Assembly: GCF_947488565.1 (NCBI RefSeq)
Contig: NZ_CANKZC010000001.1
Location: 868,001 to 932,000 of the forward strand
DNA length: 64,000 nt
Direction of reading: 5' to 3'
From: an uncultured Psychrobacter sp.
GTDB taxonomy: Bacteria > Pseudomonadota > Gammaproteobacteria > Pseudomonadales > Moraxellaceae
Shown: positions 34,737-43,227 of the stretch, in pieces
Position numbering within the stretch: position 1 is the first letter of the stretch
Layout: each line of letters starts with the position of its first letter
Made by a program: the position numbers and the translations under genes
Notes under the pieces: generated by a model
Seen by the model: the letters and a program-made list of their open reading frames with translations, nothing else
Told to the model about the DNA's origin: nothing
The model's database searches: none

Positions 34737-35597
34737 ATGAGTAATACTGCATTGGTGCTACTTCCTCTGGCACTCGCCTATATCATGTTTACCTTAGGAA
34801 CAGGGCTAAAACCTAGCGACTTTAAAATTATTATTACCTATCCCAAAGCCTTTTTTGTAGGCTTAATGAATCAAGTCGTTTTGGTCCCTTTGATCGCTTT
34901 AGCAGTCGTCTTAGTAATGGGGCCGCCACCAAAAATTGCCTTTGGTATTATGCTGATTAGTTTTTGTCCAGGCGGCGTGACCAGTAATATGCTGACTTAT
35001 TATGCCAAAGGCAATGTTGCACTTTCTGTTGCGCTCACTGGTGTGGTCAGTTTGTTATCAGTCGTCACCTTGCCTATCTTGATCACTCTGGCTTTTAACC
35101 ACTTTATGAAGGGGCAAGCAGGCTCTATTAGTGCTATCAAAATCGGCCTTGTCATGTTTTTATTGACCACCCTACCCGTGACCCTCGGTATGCTCGCTCG
35201 CCGTAAATTCACTCGCTTTATGGTGCGTAGGAGCAGTATTCTAAACAGCATTGCCAGCATCTTTTTTGTGTTGATTGTTTTTGCAGCCATCGCTTCCAAC
35301 TGGGATCTACTAAAATCTCAGTTAACATCGATGGGGCTTGAGCTGGTTCTTATTATTATGGCGTTGTTTGTATTAAGCATTTTAACGTCTAAGGTATCAA
35401 AACTTAGCTGGTTTGACACCAAAACAATTTCGATAGAGACCAGTATTCAAAACAGTACGACCGCCATTACTTTAGCGCCTATTATTATGGGCACCGCAAT
35501 AGGTTTACCCGCGATCGCCCTACCCGCTGCGGTATATGGGGTGCTTATGTATGTGATTGCGCTACCAATTATTGCTTTGATTCGAAATAAGAGTTGA
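34737..35597 (+). CDS. Bile acid:sodium symporter family transporter
   Basis: 286-residue membrane protein of the BASS family (bacterial ASBT/SbtA relatives). Conserved features are MFTLGTGLKPSDF in the first helix region, LISFCPGGVTSNMLTYYAKGN (near residue 80) and SIQNSTTAITLAPIIMG (near residue 233), which match the crossover-helix sodium-site regions. Substrate unknown; family members move bile acids, pantoate, pyruvate or sulfur-containing organic acids. AAGGA precedes the ATG. It lies behind the sulfur locus but after a terminator, so functional linkage is only possible. Confidence 0.9.
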   Translation: MSNTALVLLPLALAYIMFTLGTGLKPSDFKIIITYPKAFFVGLMNQVVLVPLIALAVVLVMGPPPKIAFGIMLISFCPGGVTSNMLTYYAKGNVALSVALTGVVSLLSVVTLPILITLAFNHFMKGQAGSISAIKIGLVMFLLTTLPVTLGMLARRKFTRFMVRRSSILNSIASIFFVLIVFAAIASNWDLLKSQLTSMGLELVLIIMALFVLSILTSKVSKLSWFDTKTISIETSIQNSTTAITLAPIIMGTAIGLPAIALPAAVYGVLMYVIALPIIALIRNKS

Positions 35598-35610
35598 TTA
35601 TCGCTGACAT

Positions 35611-35642
35611 AAAAAAACCACCTCACAAGAGGTGGTTTCTTA
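35611..35642. terminator. Terminator between BASS transporter and ahpF
   Basis: AAACCACCTC (35615-35624) and GAGGTGGTTT (35629-35638) form a perfect 10-bp stem with a 4-nt loop. The seven-T run is on the leftward side, so it best serves ahpF. Confidence 0.88.
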
Positions 35643-35665
35643 AACTAACTTTGTAGCTGAACAGC

Positions 35666-37243
35666 TTACTGCATGACTAAATACTCAAACGCTGACAGTG
35701 CTGCTTTACTCCCCTCACCCATTGCAATATTAATCTGCTTAAAGGGTACAGTCGTCACGTCTCCACAAGCAAAGATGCCTTTGCGATCCGTGCGGCAGCG
35801 CTCATCGATTTCAATCTCACCAAAACGGTTCAAATCAACAAAGCCTTTGATAAACCCAGTATTTGGTACTAAGCCAATCTGGACAAACACCCCTGATAAG
35901 TCACGCTCGTGGGTCTCACCTGAGATGCGATCTTGGTATACAATAGAGGACACTTTGCCATCGGTCGCTTTAATCTCTTGCGTGGCTGCACCAGTGATAA
36001 ACTCGATATTGTCTTTTTCTTTGGCCTTGTTAATCAATACTTGATCTGCTTTCAATTCATCAGCGAATTCAAATACCGTTACGTGCTTGACAATACCTGC
36101 TAGATCTAAAGCCGCTTCCACACCTGAGTTGCCGCCGCCAATCACTGAGATATCTTTACCTTTGAAAAAAGGACCATCACAATGCGCACAGTAAGCAACC
36201 CCTTTACCGACGTTTTCTTCTTCGCCTGGTACACCAAGTTTACGCCACTGCGCACCAGTTGCTAAGATAATACTGCGAGTCTCAAAAGTCTCACCTGTAT
36301 TAAGATGGATGCTATAGTTTTCTTCTTTGGTTTCACCAATCTCTTTAACACTGACATGCTCTTTTGACGTGATATTATATTCATCTAAGTGTTTTATGAA
36401 GTTGGTCGATAAATCAGTACCATTAGTTAAAGGCACAGAAATCAGGTTTTCAATATCCTGCGTGTCTTTTACCTGCCCACCAATACGGTCAGCGACCATC
36501 GTCACCTTAAGACCTTTACGTGCGCTATAAATCGCTGCTGCTACTCCAGCAGGCCCCGCACCAATGATAGTAACGTCTTGTTGCTCTAACTGCTCAGCGT
36601 CATCATCAGCTTCTGATAACAAATCAGGGAACTGCTCTTGTAATTTTTCAATCAGCTTAGCGGTATCAATCAGACCATTCGCAAATGGCTTACCATTTAA
36701 GAATACAGCTGGTACGCCTTGAATATTGTTCGCCTCAACCTGCTCTTGAAACAGCGCGCCATCGATCATCTCGTTACTGATATCATCATTTAAAAGCGCA
36801 AATTGGTTTAGCGCCTGCACCACTTCTGGACAGCTGTGACAAGAAAGCGAGACATAAGTTTGAAACTGTAAGGGCTTGTTAAAGCGCTTAATGAGCTTTT
36901 GAATGCCTTCATCCAGCTTTAATGTATGTCCACCAGCTTGGAGGATGGCTAAGATAAGCGATGTAAACTCGTGTCCGCCTGGGATACCGCTAAATACAAT
37001 GCCTGTATCGGTAGGTGTCTCATCAATATGACTACGAACCGAAAAGCTGATTGGGCTTGGTAAGCTGTCGTCGTTTATTTGTACATCGAAGTTAATCTTA
37101 TCAGTGGTACCAGCAATTTTGGTCAAAAAATCAACCAACTCATCACGTTTTTCATGCTCACCACTACCCAATACAAAGGTAATCGGACGAGTCATGTTTT
37201 CACTATAGCTTTTGACAGCATCTAATAAGCTTTGATCTATCAT
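35666..37243 (-). CDS. ahpF: Alkyl hydroperoxide reductase subunit F
   Basis: Flavin disulfide reductase that passes electrons from NADH to AhpC. The N-terminal double-thioredoxin domain carries its dithiol in [13 protein letters not shown]. The FAD site is [20 protein letters not shown] (near residue 225), the second dithiol is in [13 protein letters not shown], the NAD site is [17 protein letters not shown], and the C-terminus has [21 protein letters not shown]. 525 aa is standard. Unlike E. coli, ahpF is not directly behind ahpC: ahpC lies 3.6 kb away (genomic distance 36-39 kb) with YdcH and an SDR between. An inverted repeat lies upstream at 37283-37352. Confidence 0.96.
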   Translation of the reverse strand: MIDQSLLDAVKSYSENMTRPITFVLGSGEHEKRDELVDFLTKIAGTTDKINFDVQINDDSLPSPISFSVRSHIDETPTDTGIVFSGIPGGHEFTSLILAILQAGGHTLKLDEGIQKLIKRFNKPLQFQTYVSLSCHSCPEVVQALNQFALLNDDISNEMIDGALFQEQVEANNIQGVPAVFLNGKPFANGLIDTAKLIEKLQEQFPDLLSEADDDAEQLEQQDVTIIGAGPAGVAAAIYSARKGLKVTMVADRIGGQVKDTQDIENLISVPLTNGTDLSTNFIKHLDEYNITSKEHVSVKEIGETKEENYSIHLNTGETFETRSIILATGAQWRKLGVPGEEENVGKGVAYCAHCDGPFFKGKDISVIGGGNSGVEAALDLAGIVKHVTVFEFADELKADQVLINKAKEKDNIEFITGAATQEIKATDGKVSSIVYQDRISGETHERDLSGVFVQIGLVPNTGFIKGFVDLNRFGEIEIDERCRTDRKGIFACGDVTTVPFKQINIAMGEGSKAALSAFEYLVMQ

Positions 37244-37747
37244 ATTTGTTCCTTATCATTATTGGTTATGTAACGGCAATACGCCTATTGTACGTTTGAA
37301 TACAAATTTTTTAGTACTAACAATTTTGTTTCATATCTTATATACAATAGGCTGATACCCTTTAATGTCCCTATTATCATAGGTTTCATGATTTTGAGCA
37401 AGCTGATAAACTCAAACTTTATGTTTTATAAAACCAATCATAAATACGTTTAATTAATTAAATATAAACTTATGGACGAATAATAACCATGGTATAGCGG
37501 TGATTTTTTCGCTACAATCAAATGAAGCAAATAGGAAAAGTTCTTATTTGTCTTATTGCAGATTCGCTTTTAAGCTGGTTTGTTAAAAGCAATTTCTGCT
37601 GATATTTAGCTTTATCACTATTGAATCAAACCTCAACTAGGTTCAATAAAACCTAAGATACACAATCGTAGCAACGCATCATGCTAGCTTTAATGATAAA
37701 GCGCTGAGGCTTATTACGAACTTGTGTTTTATACCAAGGATGACAAT
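37244..37747. other. Divergent region ahpF / ydcH
   Basis: 504 nt of AT-rich DNA with the ahpF promoter and the YdcH-gene promoter. It contains the inverted 10-mers GCCTATTGTA (37283-37292) and TACAATAGGC (37343-37352), listed separately. No further gene was recognised. Confidence 0.4.
37283..37352. promoter_or_regulatory. Inverted 10-mers upstream of ahpF
   Basis: GCCTATTGTA and its exact reverse complement TACAATAGGC flank 50 nt, 40-109 nt before the ahpF start. They contain CTAT and ATAG, the half-site words of OxyR sites, but the spacing is not that of a standard OxyR box. Role as an operator is inferred. Confidence 0.35.
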
Positions 37748-37996
37748 ATGAGAAAGACTGATACGTTACAAGACAATAGAGATGTTATTGCCGAGCTTAA
37801 GCAGAAAGATAGTCATTTTGCCAGTATTTTTGACGAGCATACAGCGCTGGATCAACAAATCAATCAACTTGATAAGGATCTGGTTACACATGCCAGTAGA
37901 GATGAAGAAATCGAAAGAATGAAACGACGAAAGCTACATTTAAAAGATGAGATTTATAAAATAATTGATAAGAATAAACTACAATCTCAAGCTTAG
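37748..37996 (+). CDS. YdcH family (DUF465) protein
   Basis: 82-residue protein of the DUF465/YdcH family: KDSHFASIFDEHTALDQQINQLDKD followed by EEIERMKRRKLHLKDEIYKII, forming a short helical hairpin or coiled coil. These proteins are widespread and of unknown function. The start is ATG 37748 (MRKTDTLQDN), with AAGGA upstream, rather than the in-frame ATG at 37724. It has its own promoter. Confidence 0.85.
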   Translation: MRKTDTLQDNRDVIAELKQKDSHFASIFDEHTALDQQINQLDKDLVTHASRDEEIERMKRRKLHLKDEIYKIIDKNKLQSQA

Positions 37997-38045
37997 TGCT
38001 TCTCTTACTAGGATTAAAAATTAAGCCACTTTTTTAGCCATATAA

Positions 38046-38075
38046 AAACCCCATCAGCTATTGTTGATGGGGTTG
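38046..38075. terminator. Terminator between ydcH and SDR gene
   Basis: AACCCCATCA (38047-38056) and TGATGGGGTT (38065-38074) form a perfect 10-bp stem with an 8-nt loop. The stronger T run is on the leftward strand, towards the end of the SDR transcript. Confidence 0.85.
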
Positions 38076-38125
38076 TTATTTCATAGCACAACTAATGAAT
38101 AGTTTTGAATATCAGTCAATAATTA

Positions 38126-38992
38126 TTAACCGCCTATAATTTCACCGCCATTGACATGTATTACCTGTCCTGTCACATAGCTTGCATCATCACTTGCTAA
38201 ATACAAGTAAGCAGGCGCGACCTCATTTGGCTGACCCGCTCGTCCCATCGGCGAGCTTTGACCAAATTTTTCGACCTCATCGGGCGTGAATGATGCCACG
38301 ATAAGCGGTGTCCAGATCGGTCCTGGTGCGACACCATTAACTCGAATACCTTTGTCATTACCCATCAAATTGTTGGAGAGTGCACGGGTAAAGGACAAGA
38401 TAGCGCCCTTGGTCGCTGCATAATCAATGAGATGATCGCTACCTCGGTAGGCGGTGATAGAGGTAGTATTGATGATACTACTGCCCGCCTGCATATGTGG
38501 CAGGGCATATTTACTCAGCCAAAAATGCGGATAAAAATTGGTATGAATTGTCTCGTTGAGCTGCTCGGTACTGATGTCCGTTAGCGTTTGCTGCTCGACT
38601 TGTCGGCCCGCATTATTGACCAAAATATCGATACGGCCGAACTTAGTAAGCGTTTTGTCTATCAGCTCTTTACAGTTAGCTTCCTTTGACAAGTCAGAGG
38701 CAACCAATAGGCAGCGGCGCTCATAAGACTCAATATGCTTTTTAGTCACTTCGGCGTCTTCATCTTCACAAAGGTAGCTTACCACCACGTCTGCGCCTTC
38801 TTTGGCAAACAAGATAGCTACCGCTTGGCCAATACCGCTATCGGATCCTGTCACAATCGCCACTTTTCCAGCCAGCTTGCCGTTCGGATAGTCGCGCGGC
38901 AATACTTCAGGATTTGGGTGTTGTTGTTTTTGCGAGCCTGGCAAAGACTGCTCTTGCTGAGGAAAACCTTTATTTTCTGATTGATTACTCAT
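38126..38992 (-). CDS. SDR oxidoreductase of the YghA/GSP39 stress type
   Basis: 288-residue short-chain dehydrogenase with the hydrophilic 40-residue leader typical of the YghA/general-stress-protein-39 group (QQEQSLPGSQKQQHPNPEV). Cofactor motif TGSDSGIGQAVA, acidic tail YLCEDEDAE, NNAGRQVEQQ, catalytic Ser in NTTSITAY, and Tyr-x3-Lys in IDYAATKGAILSF. C-terminal SYVTGQVIHVNGGEIIGG. Substrates of this group are poorly defined; several are induced by osmotic or oxidative stress. Its place between ahpF and ahpC suggests a stress role. Confidence 0.9.
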   Translation of the reverse strand: MSNQSENKGFPQQEQSLPGSQKQQHPNPEVLPRDYPNGKLAGKVAIVTGSDSGIGQAVAILFAKEGADVVVSYLCEDEDAEVTKKHIESYERRCLLVASDLSKEANCKELIDKTLTKFGRIDILVNNAGRQVEQQTLTDISTEQLNETIHTNFYPHFWLSKYALPHMQAGSSIINTTSITAYRGSDHLIDYAATKGAILSFTRALSNNLMGNDKGIRVNGVAPGPIWTPLIVASFTPDEVEKFGQSSPMGRAGQPNEVAPAYLYLASDDASYVTGQVIHVNGGEIIGG

Positions 38993-39152
38993 GATTTTAC
39001 TCCTTTATTATCATATTCATTCTTATAGTAGTCGTGATTAAACGAGCTTTTGAATAACCCACCGCTTCTTATCGTTTGAAGCGTGTTATCAGCTTAAAGA
39101 ATATAAAATAAGGATTAGGTAAAATCTGGTGTCAGCCTGTAGACGAGATGTA

Positions 39153-39191
39153 AAAAAAGACCCTATCAACATCTGCTGATAGAGTCTTTGT
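39153..39191 (-). terminator. Terminator of ahpC
   Basis: Read leftward, a stem of 13 pairs with one mismatch (AAAGACTCTATCA with TGATAGGGTCTTT) and an 8-nt loop is followed by TTTTTAC. Confidence 0.8.
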
Positions 39192-39260
39192 CTATGTTAC
39201 TGGCTCTAAACATACTTAGTAGCCAGTCCTATAGAAGTATCTAAATAATGAATCGACTAC

Positions 39261-39827
39261 TTAGATTTTACCTACCAAATCAAGGCTTGGTTTTAGTGTT
39301 GCTTGACCTTGTTCCCAAGCAGCTGGGCAAACTTCGCCATCGTTATCGCGCACGTACTGGGCTGCTTTTACTTTGCGAACCATGTCTTTTGCGCTACGAC
39401 CGATACCTAGGTCATGAATCTCAGCAACCTTGATCAGACCTTCTGGGTCGACTAAGAAAGTACCACGTAAAGCAGCGTTGTCTTCTTCGATCATGATGTT
39501 AAAGCCGCGAGTGATTTTACCAGTACCATCGCCTAGCATTGGATATTGTACTTTACCAATTGCTTCTGAAGAATCGTGCCATGCTTTATGGACAAAATGA
39601 GTGTCGGTTGATACTGCGTATACTTCAACGCCGAGGCCCTTTAGCTCTTCATAATGGTTGGCCATGTCTTCTAATTCAGTTGGGCATACAAAAGTGAAGT
39701 CATGTGGATAGAACATAAAGATTGCCCAGTTGCCTTTAACATCTTCTGAAGTAATGGTTTTAAACTCACCATTTACAAAAGCTTCAGTTGAAAATTCTGG
39801 GATTTCTTGGTTGATAATAGCTGCCAT
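39261..39827 (-). CDS. ahpC: Alkyl hydroperoxide reductase subunit C (peroxiredoxin)
   Basis: Typical 2-Cys peroxiredoxin, 188 aa, which reduces hydrogen peroxide and organic peroxides with electrons from AhpF. The peroxidatic cysteine is C48 in DFTFVCPTELEDM; the resolving one is in GEVCPAAWEQG near residue 167. The ending KPSLDLVGKI is normal for AhpC. A good GGAG ribosome binding site precedes the ATG. The gene is divergent from oxyR across 293 nt, the classic arrangement for OxyR control; I could not define a convincing full OxyR box. Confidence 0.96.
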   Translation of the reverse strand: MAAIINQEIPEFSTEAFVNGEFKTITSEDVKGNWAIFMFYPHDFTFVCPTELEDMANHYEELKGLGVEVYAVSTDTHFVHKAWHDSSEAIGKVQYPMLGDGTGKITRGFNIMIEEDNAALRGTFLVDPEGLIKVAEIHDLGIGRSAKDMVRKVKAAQYVRDNDGEVCPAAWEQGQATLKPSLDLVGKI

Positions 39828-40037
39828 GTTTGGCTCCTTTTTAGATTAAATACTTTTAAAATAAGTTTTGGTTATGTGTTTGACTATTTTTACTAAGCCC
39901 TTAACTCTCTTGGCTACCTGACAAACTATACGCGAATTTTATGGTTAATCCAGTTAAAAGTTTTTAATGTGATGTTTTGTTTTATTAAACTTGTTAAACT
40001 ATTATCTCTAGTTTTTATCATCAGTATCTCATGCGTA

Positions 40038-40062
40038 AGTCACTACCTTATGTCAAGTGACT
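40038..40062. promoter_or_regulatory. Inverted repeat upstream of oxyR
   Basis: AGTCACT and AGTGACT (exact inverted 7-mers, 11-nt gap) lie in the ahpC/oxyR divergent region. LysR-type regulators often bind T-N11-A dyads; identity as an OxyR site is not proven, since it does not match the ATAG/CTAT consensus. Confidence 0.35.
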
Positions 40063-40120
40063 ACCACGGACAAATTACTACAATACCTGATGTTGAAAGG
40101 CCCATGAATAAAGAGGTTTT

Positions 40121-41029
40121 ATGATTACTTTACGTCAACTTGAATTTGCTTTAGCGGTGGCAAAACATCGCCATTTTAAGCGTGCCGCCGAAGAGTGTAA
40201 CATTTCACAGTCTGCGCTCAGCCTTGGTATCGCTGAGTTAGAAAAGCAGCTTGATACGCAGATTTTTGAGCGTAATAACAAGCAAGTGCTTATCACTCCA
40301 ATTGGACAAGATATTTTGACGCGAGCGCAGCGGGTGTTCTCTGAAGTCAGTGATCTGACCACACGCGCGCATAGCCATCAGACGCCACTTGCTTATCCGA
40401 TGACGGTCGGGATTATTCCAACGATTGCGCCATACTTACTTCCCAAAGTATTGCCCGCACTGCGACAGCATTATCCTGAGTTTCGTATGACCATCGTTGA
40501 GCAACAAACCGAGCGCCTACTCGAACAGGTCCGCTACGGACATATCGATACTGCTATTATTGCCCTACCTTATGCCGTCGATGGGCTGCACAGTTTTGAG
40601 TTTTGGAGTGAGGACTTTTTTGCAGTATTTCCCAAAGACGATAACCATGCCAAACTTGAAACCATCAATGCTGATGAGCTCGCAACAGCCAATTTGATGC
40701 TACTTGGTGAAGGACATTGCTTGACTGATCAAACATTATCGGTCTGTCACTTTGATCGTGAGCAAATGAAATCGAGCTTTTCCGATGCCAGTCTAAATAC
40801 CTTGATACAAATGGCACTTGCCAATATGGGGACGACACTAGTACCAGAGATGGCGTTAGATCAGCTGCATCTAGAAAACCAAAATGCAGTCGCTGTACCG
40901 CTAGCAGAGGAAGGGCCCCACCGTCATATCGCTTTTGTAACTCGACTAAACTATGCGCGCGTCGATGATGTTAACTTGCTTGGTAAAGTGTTTAAACAAG
41001 CGTTTGAAGAAGCCGCTGACAAAGAGTAA
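40121..41029 (+). CDS. oxyR: Hydrogen-peroxide-inducible regulator OxyR
   Basis: LysR-family peroxide sensor. The helix-turn-helix is in FKRAAEECNISQSALSLGIAELEKQL. The redox pair is C200 and C209 in GEGHCLTDQTLSVC, with the same 9-residue distance as C199/C208 of E. coli OxyR. The C-terminal part FVTRLNYARVDDVNLLG is typical for the family. 302 aa. Divergent from ahpC. An inverted repeat AGTCACT-N11-AGTGACT lies at 40038-40062, about 60 nt before the ATG, and could be an autoregulatory site. Confidence 0.95.
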   Translation: MITLRQLEFALAVAKHRHFKRAAEECNISQSALSLGIAELEKQLDTQIFERNNKQVLITPIGQDILTRAQRVFSEVSDLTTRAHSHQTPLAYPMTVGIIPTIAPYLLPKVLPALRQHYPEFRMTIVEQQTERLLEQVRYGHIDTAIIALPYAVDGLHSFEFWSEDFFAVFPKDDNHAKLETINADELATANLMLLGEGHCLTDQTLSVCHFDREQMKSSFSDASLNTLIQMALANMGTTLVPEMALDQLHLENQNAVAVPLAEEGPHRHIAFVTRLNYARVDDVNLLGKVFKQAFEEAADKE

Positions 41030-41076
41030 TAGGGCGGTATAGTGTATTAGCTCATTAACCGTCATAAAGGTAAAAT

Positions 41077-41745
41077 ATGGACGATTTGTCGCAAACAGAA
41101 GCTGCGCTTGGTCTTGGTTTTGTAAGGCACTTATCTGCGATTGATAGTGATATCAAGTCGGCGAAGGTTAATGCGCTTTGGCAAGATATTGCTACTCGCT
41201 ATAATGAAGCAACACGTGCTTATCATACTCTAAGCCACCTTCAGCAATTGTTTGCACAGTTTGAACAGGTTAAGCATAAGCTTTATGAGCCACATATCAT
41301 TGCATTAGCGCTTTATTATCATGATGTGATATACAATCCAACAAGCACGAATAACGAACGAAAAAGTGCAGAATATGCTGTAGAAGCGTTAAGTCACTAC
41401 CTAAGCGTTGAACAATGCCAGTATATCTCAACGCTTATCATGATGACCGCCAACCATCAGCTTGATGAGTTGGCAAACCCTAACAAAAGCAGTGATGCCG
41501 CTTATTTACTAGATATGGATTTGAGTATTTTGGGTGCGTCTTGGCCTGAGTATGAACAATATGCAAAAGCCGTACGCCAAGAGTATAGTCACGTTTCGCT
41601 GACAGATTATTGTACGGGACGAATGGCTGTATTAAACGGACTCTTGGCACATCCTAAACTTTATCTGACCAACTATTACTATGAGCGACTTGAGATGCAG
41701 GCACGGGATAATATCAAACGCGAACTTACTTTACTTGCAGCTTAA
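41077..41745 (+). CDS. Predicted HD-superfamily metal-dependent hydrolase
   Basis: 222-residue protein of the group of predicted metal-dependent HD phosphohydrolases. The conserved motifs are ATRAYHTLSHLQQLF (Tyr-His-x3-His, about residues 44-58), ALALYYHDVIYNPTSTNNERKSAE (His-Asp pair) and YLLDMDLSILGASW. Substrate unknown. It follows oxyR by 47 nt in the same direction and may be read through from it. Its last 20 nt overlap the end of the convergent methyltransferase gene, so no terminator separates the two. Confidence 0.85.
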   Translation: MDDLSQTEAALGLGFVRHLSAIDSDIKSAKVNALWQDIATRYNEATRAYHTLSHLQQLFAQFEQVKHKLYEPHIIALALYYHDVIYNPTSTNNERKSAEYAVEALSHYLSVEQCQYISTLIMMTANHQLDELANPNKSSDAAYLLDMDLSILGASWPEYEQYAKAVRQEYSHVSLTDYCTGRMAVLNGLLAHPKLYLTNYYYERLEMQARDNIKRELTLLAA

Positions 41746-42328
41746 TAAATAATTCACTGCCCTGACGTGCAGGATGTGAATTATAGCTCGTTTCCATTGT
41801 TTCAATATCGAAATGCTTCTCGAAACGTTGTTGATACTCTTCTTTTGTACCGCCAAAAGGGGGTTCTTGACGGCCAAAATCGACCTTAAACAATAAGCCA
41901 ACCAGCTTGCCTCGCGGTTTTAGTAGCGCTGCCATCTGCTGTACATACTCATCACGGCGTGACGGATTTATCGCACAAAAAAACGTCTGCTCAAGTATCC
42001 AATCAAACTGATACTGCTCAGCAGACAATTTAAAAAAGTCAGCACAGACTAAATGCTTAGAGGGAAAGTCAGGATAACGCTTGGCAAAATCAGTAATGGG
42101 CGCTGGGGCAAAGTCCACCAACGTGACATTGGTAAAGCCTTGCTCGTGCAAATAGCCAACCTCGTAAGCATTACCTGCCCCTGGCACTAGAATGGCCTGC
42201 TGCTTAACAGATTCAGGCAATTGATCTATATAAGCTTTGAGCGGCGGTGATACCTGCCCCATATCCCATTGTATGCTGCCCGTCTTATAACGTTGCTGCC
42301 AAAACTCGGCTTGACTGACGTTTTCCAT
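41726..42328 (-). CDS. TPMT-like SAM-dependent methyltransferase
   Basis: 200-residue class I methyltransferase of the thiopurine S-methyltransferase fold. Signature start AEFWQQRYKTGSIQWDMGQVSPPLKAY, SAM loop ILVPGAGNAYEVGYLHEQG, acidic VTLVDFAPAPI, and WILEQTFFCAINPSRRDEY. Bacterial TPMTs methylate selenium, tellurium or thiol compounds; this one also resembles the halide/thiol methyltransferase-like branch, so the substrate is open. Ends overlap by 20 nt with the HD gene. Confidence 0.85.
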   Translation of the reverse strand: MENVSQAEFWQQRYKTGSIQWDMGQVSPPLKAYIDQLPESVKQQAILVPGAGNAYEVGYLHEQGFTNVTLVDFAPAPITDFAKRYPDFPSKHLVCADFFKLSAEQYQFDWILEQTFFCAINPSRRDEYVQQMAALLKPRGKLVGLLFKVDFGRQEPPFGGTKEEYQQRFEKHFDIETMETSYNSHPARQGSELFIKLQVK

Positions 42329-42436
42329 ATGATATTTATCCTTGCTTACTTGTTTTAAGTAATACGCTTTGTACCATTATGGGCTATCATATCAGTATTA
42401 TGCAGGCTAATTGACTTTATTATTAATATACCGTCC

Positions 42437-43024
42437 CTAATCCAACTGCCCTGTCCTACCTGCCAGCATATCATGCCAGTGCCGATAATCTGGCATCGCT
42501 GTCGCCACCGTTTGCCAAAAAGCATGGCTATGATTGGCGTGATGTAAGTGACACAGCTCATGGACGATGACGTATTCAGTACACTCAATCGGATAGGCTG
42601 GCAAATATATAGACAGCCAAATTCGCCGCGCTCGCGTATTGCAGCTGCCCCAGCGCGTATGCATTTTTTTTAGGCGTATCTCATTGGCATAAGCACCGAC
42701 CACTGGTTGCCACTTTTCAAACAACGATGGCATGATAGAAGCAAGATGTTGCCGATAATAGGCGAGTTTTTCATCATGGCTGAGGGTGATAGATTGCTCG
42801 GTACCCCAAAGTAAAACAGGGCTGTCAGCGGTTGAAGATTGTGCTGAATGGATTTGTTTACGCTGGTGCTGCTCTAAAACTTGGGCGTGATTGGCAAGCG
42901 CCCAAGGTATGCGCTTGGCAACAGCTTGCTCGATTTGCGCTGTACTGATAAATACTGGAACAGACACCATCAAAGCATAAGGCTTCAGGCGAAAATTGAT
43001 ATTTTTGACGCGTTTTTTGGTCAC
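42437..43024 (-). CDS. YgjP-like (DUF45) metallopeptidase
   Basis: 195-residue zinc-metallopeptidase-like protein of the YgjP/DUF45 family. The zinc motif is in VIVHELCHLHHANHSHAFW (His-Glu-x2-His and a third His), preceded by the typical KMHTRWGSCNTRARRIWLSIYL. Function unknown; YgjP is proposed to be a small gluzincin. Start problem: the first usable codon is GTG 43024, with a weak ribosome binding site. The frame stays open another 23 codons upstream, and a very strong AGGGGAGG lies at about 43083-43090 with no ATG, GTG or TTG in frame after it. The true start may be a rare codon. Confidence 0.82.
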   Translation of the reverse strand: MTKKRVKNINFRLKPYALMVSVPVFISTAQIEQAVAKRIPWALANHAQVLEQHQRKQIHSAQSSTADSPVLLWGTEQSITLSHDEKLAYYRQHLASIMPSLFEKWQPVVGAYANEIRLKKMHTRWGSCNTRARRIWLSIYLPAYPIECTEYVIVHELCHLHHANHSHAFWQTVATAMPDYRHWHDMLAGRTGQLD

Positions 43025-43227
43025 GTATAGCTCAATACCGGCCTGTGCAAGATGTTGTCTAATCGTATGTAAACTGATGCCACCTCCCCTTGCTTAGTCA
43101 TCGTTAGAGTTGCGTCATTGAAAAATAAGGGCTGCTAAATAAAGGCTATGAAGATAAGCTTTTCGCAGCTCATGACGATTATGCCCGTCGCCTATTATTA
43201 TGATTTTTTATTTAGCACTTACCTCAA

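Noticed and set aside
39840..40120. Standard OxyR box (ATAG-N7-CTAT repeated) before ahpC
   Set aside because: Only scattered ATAG/CTAT-like words were found in wrong spacing, so no site was annotated.
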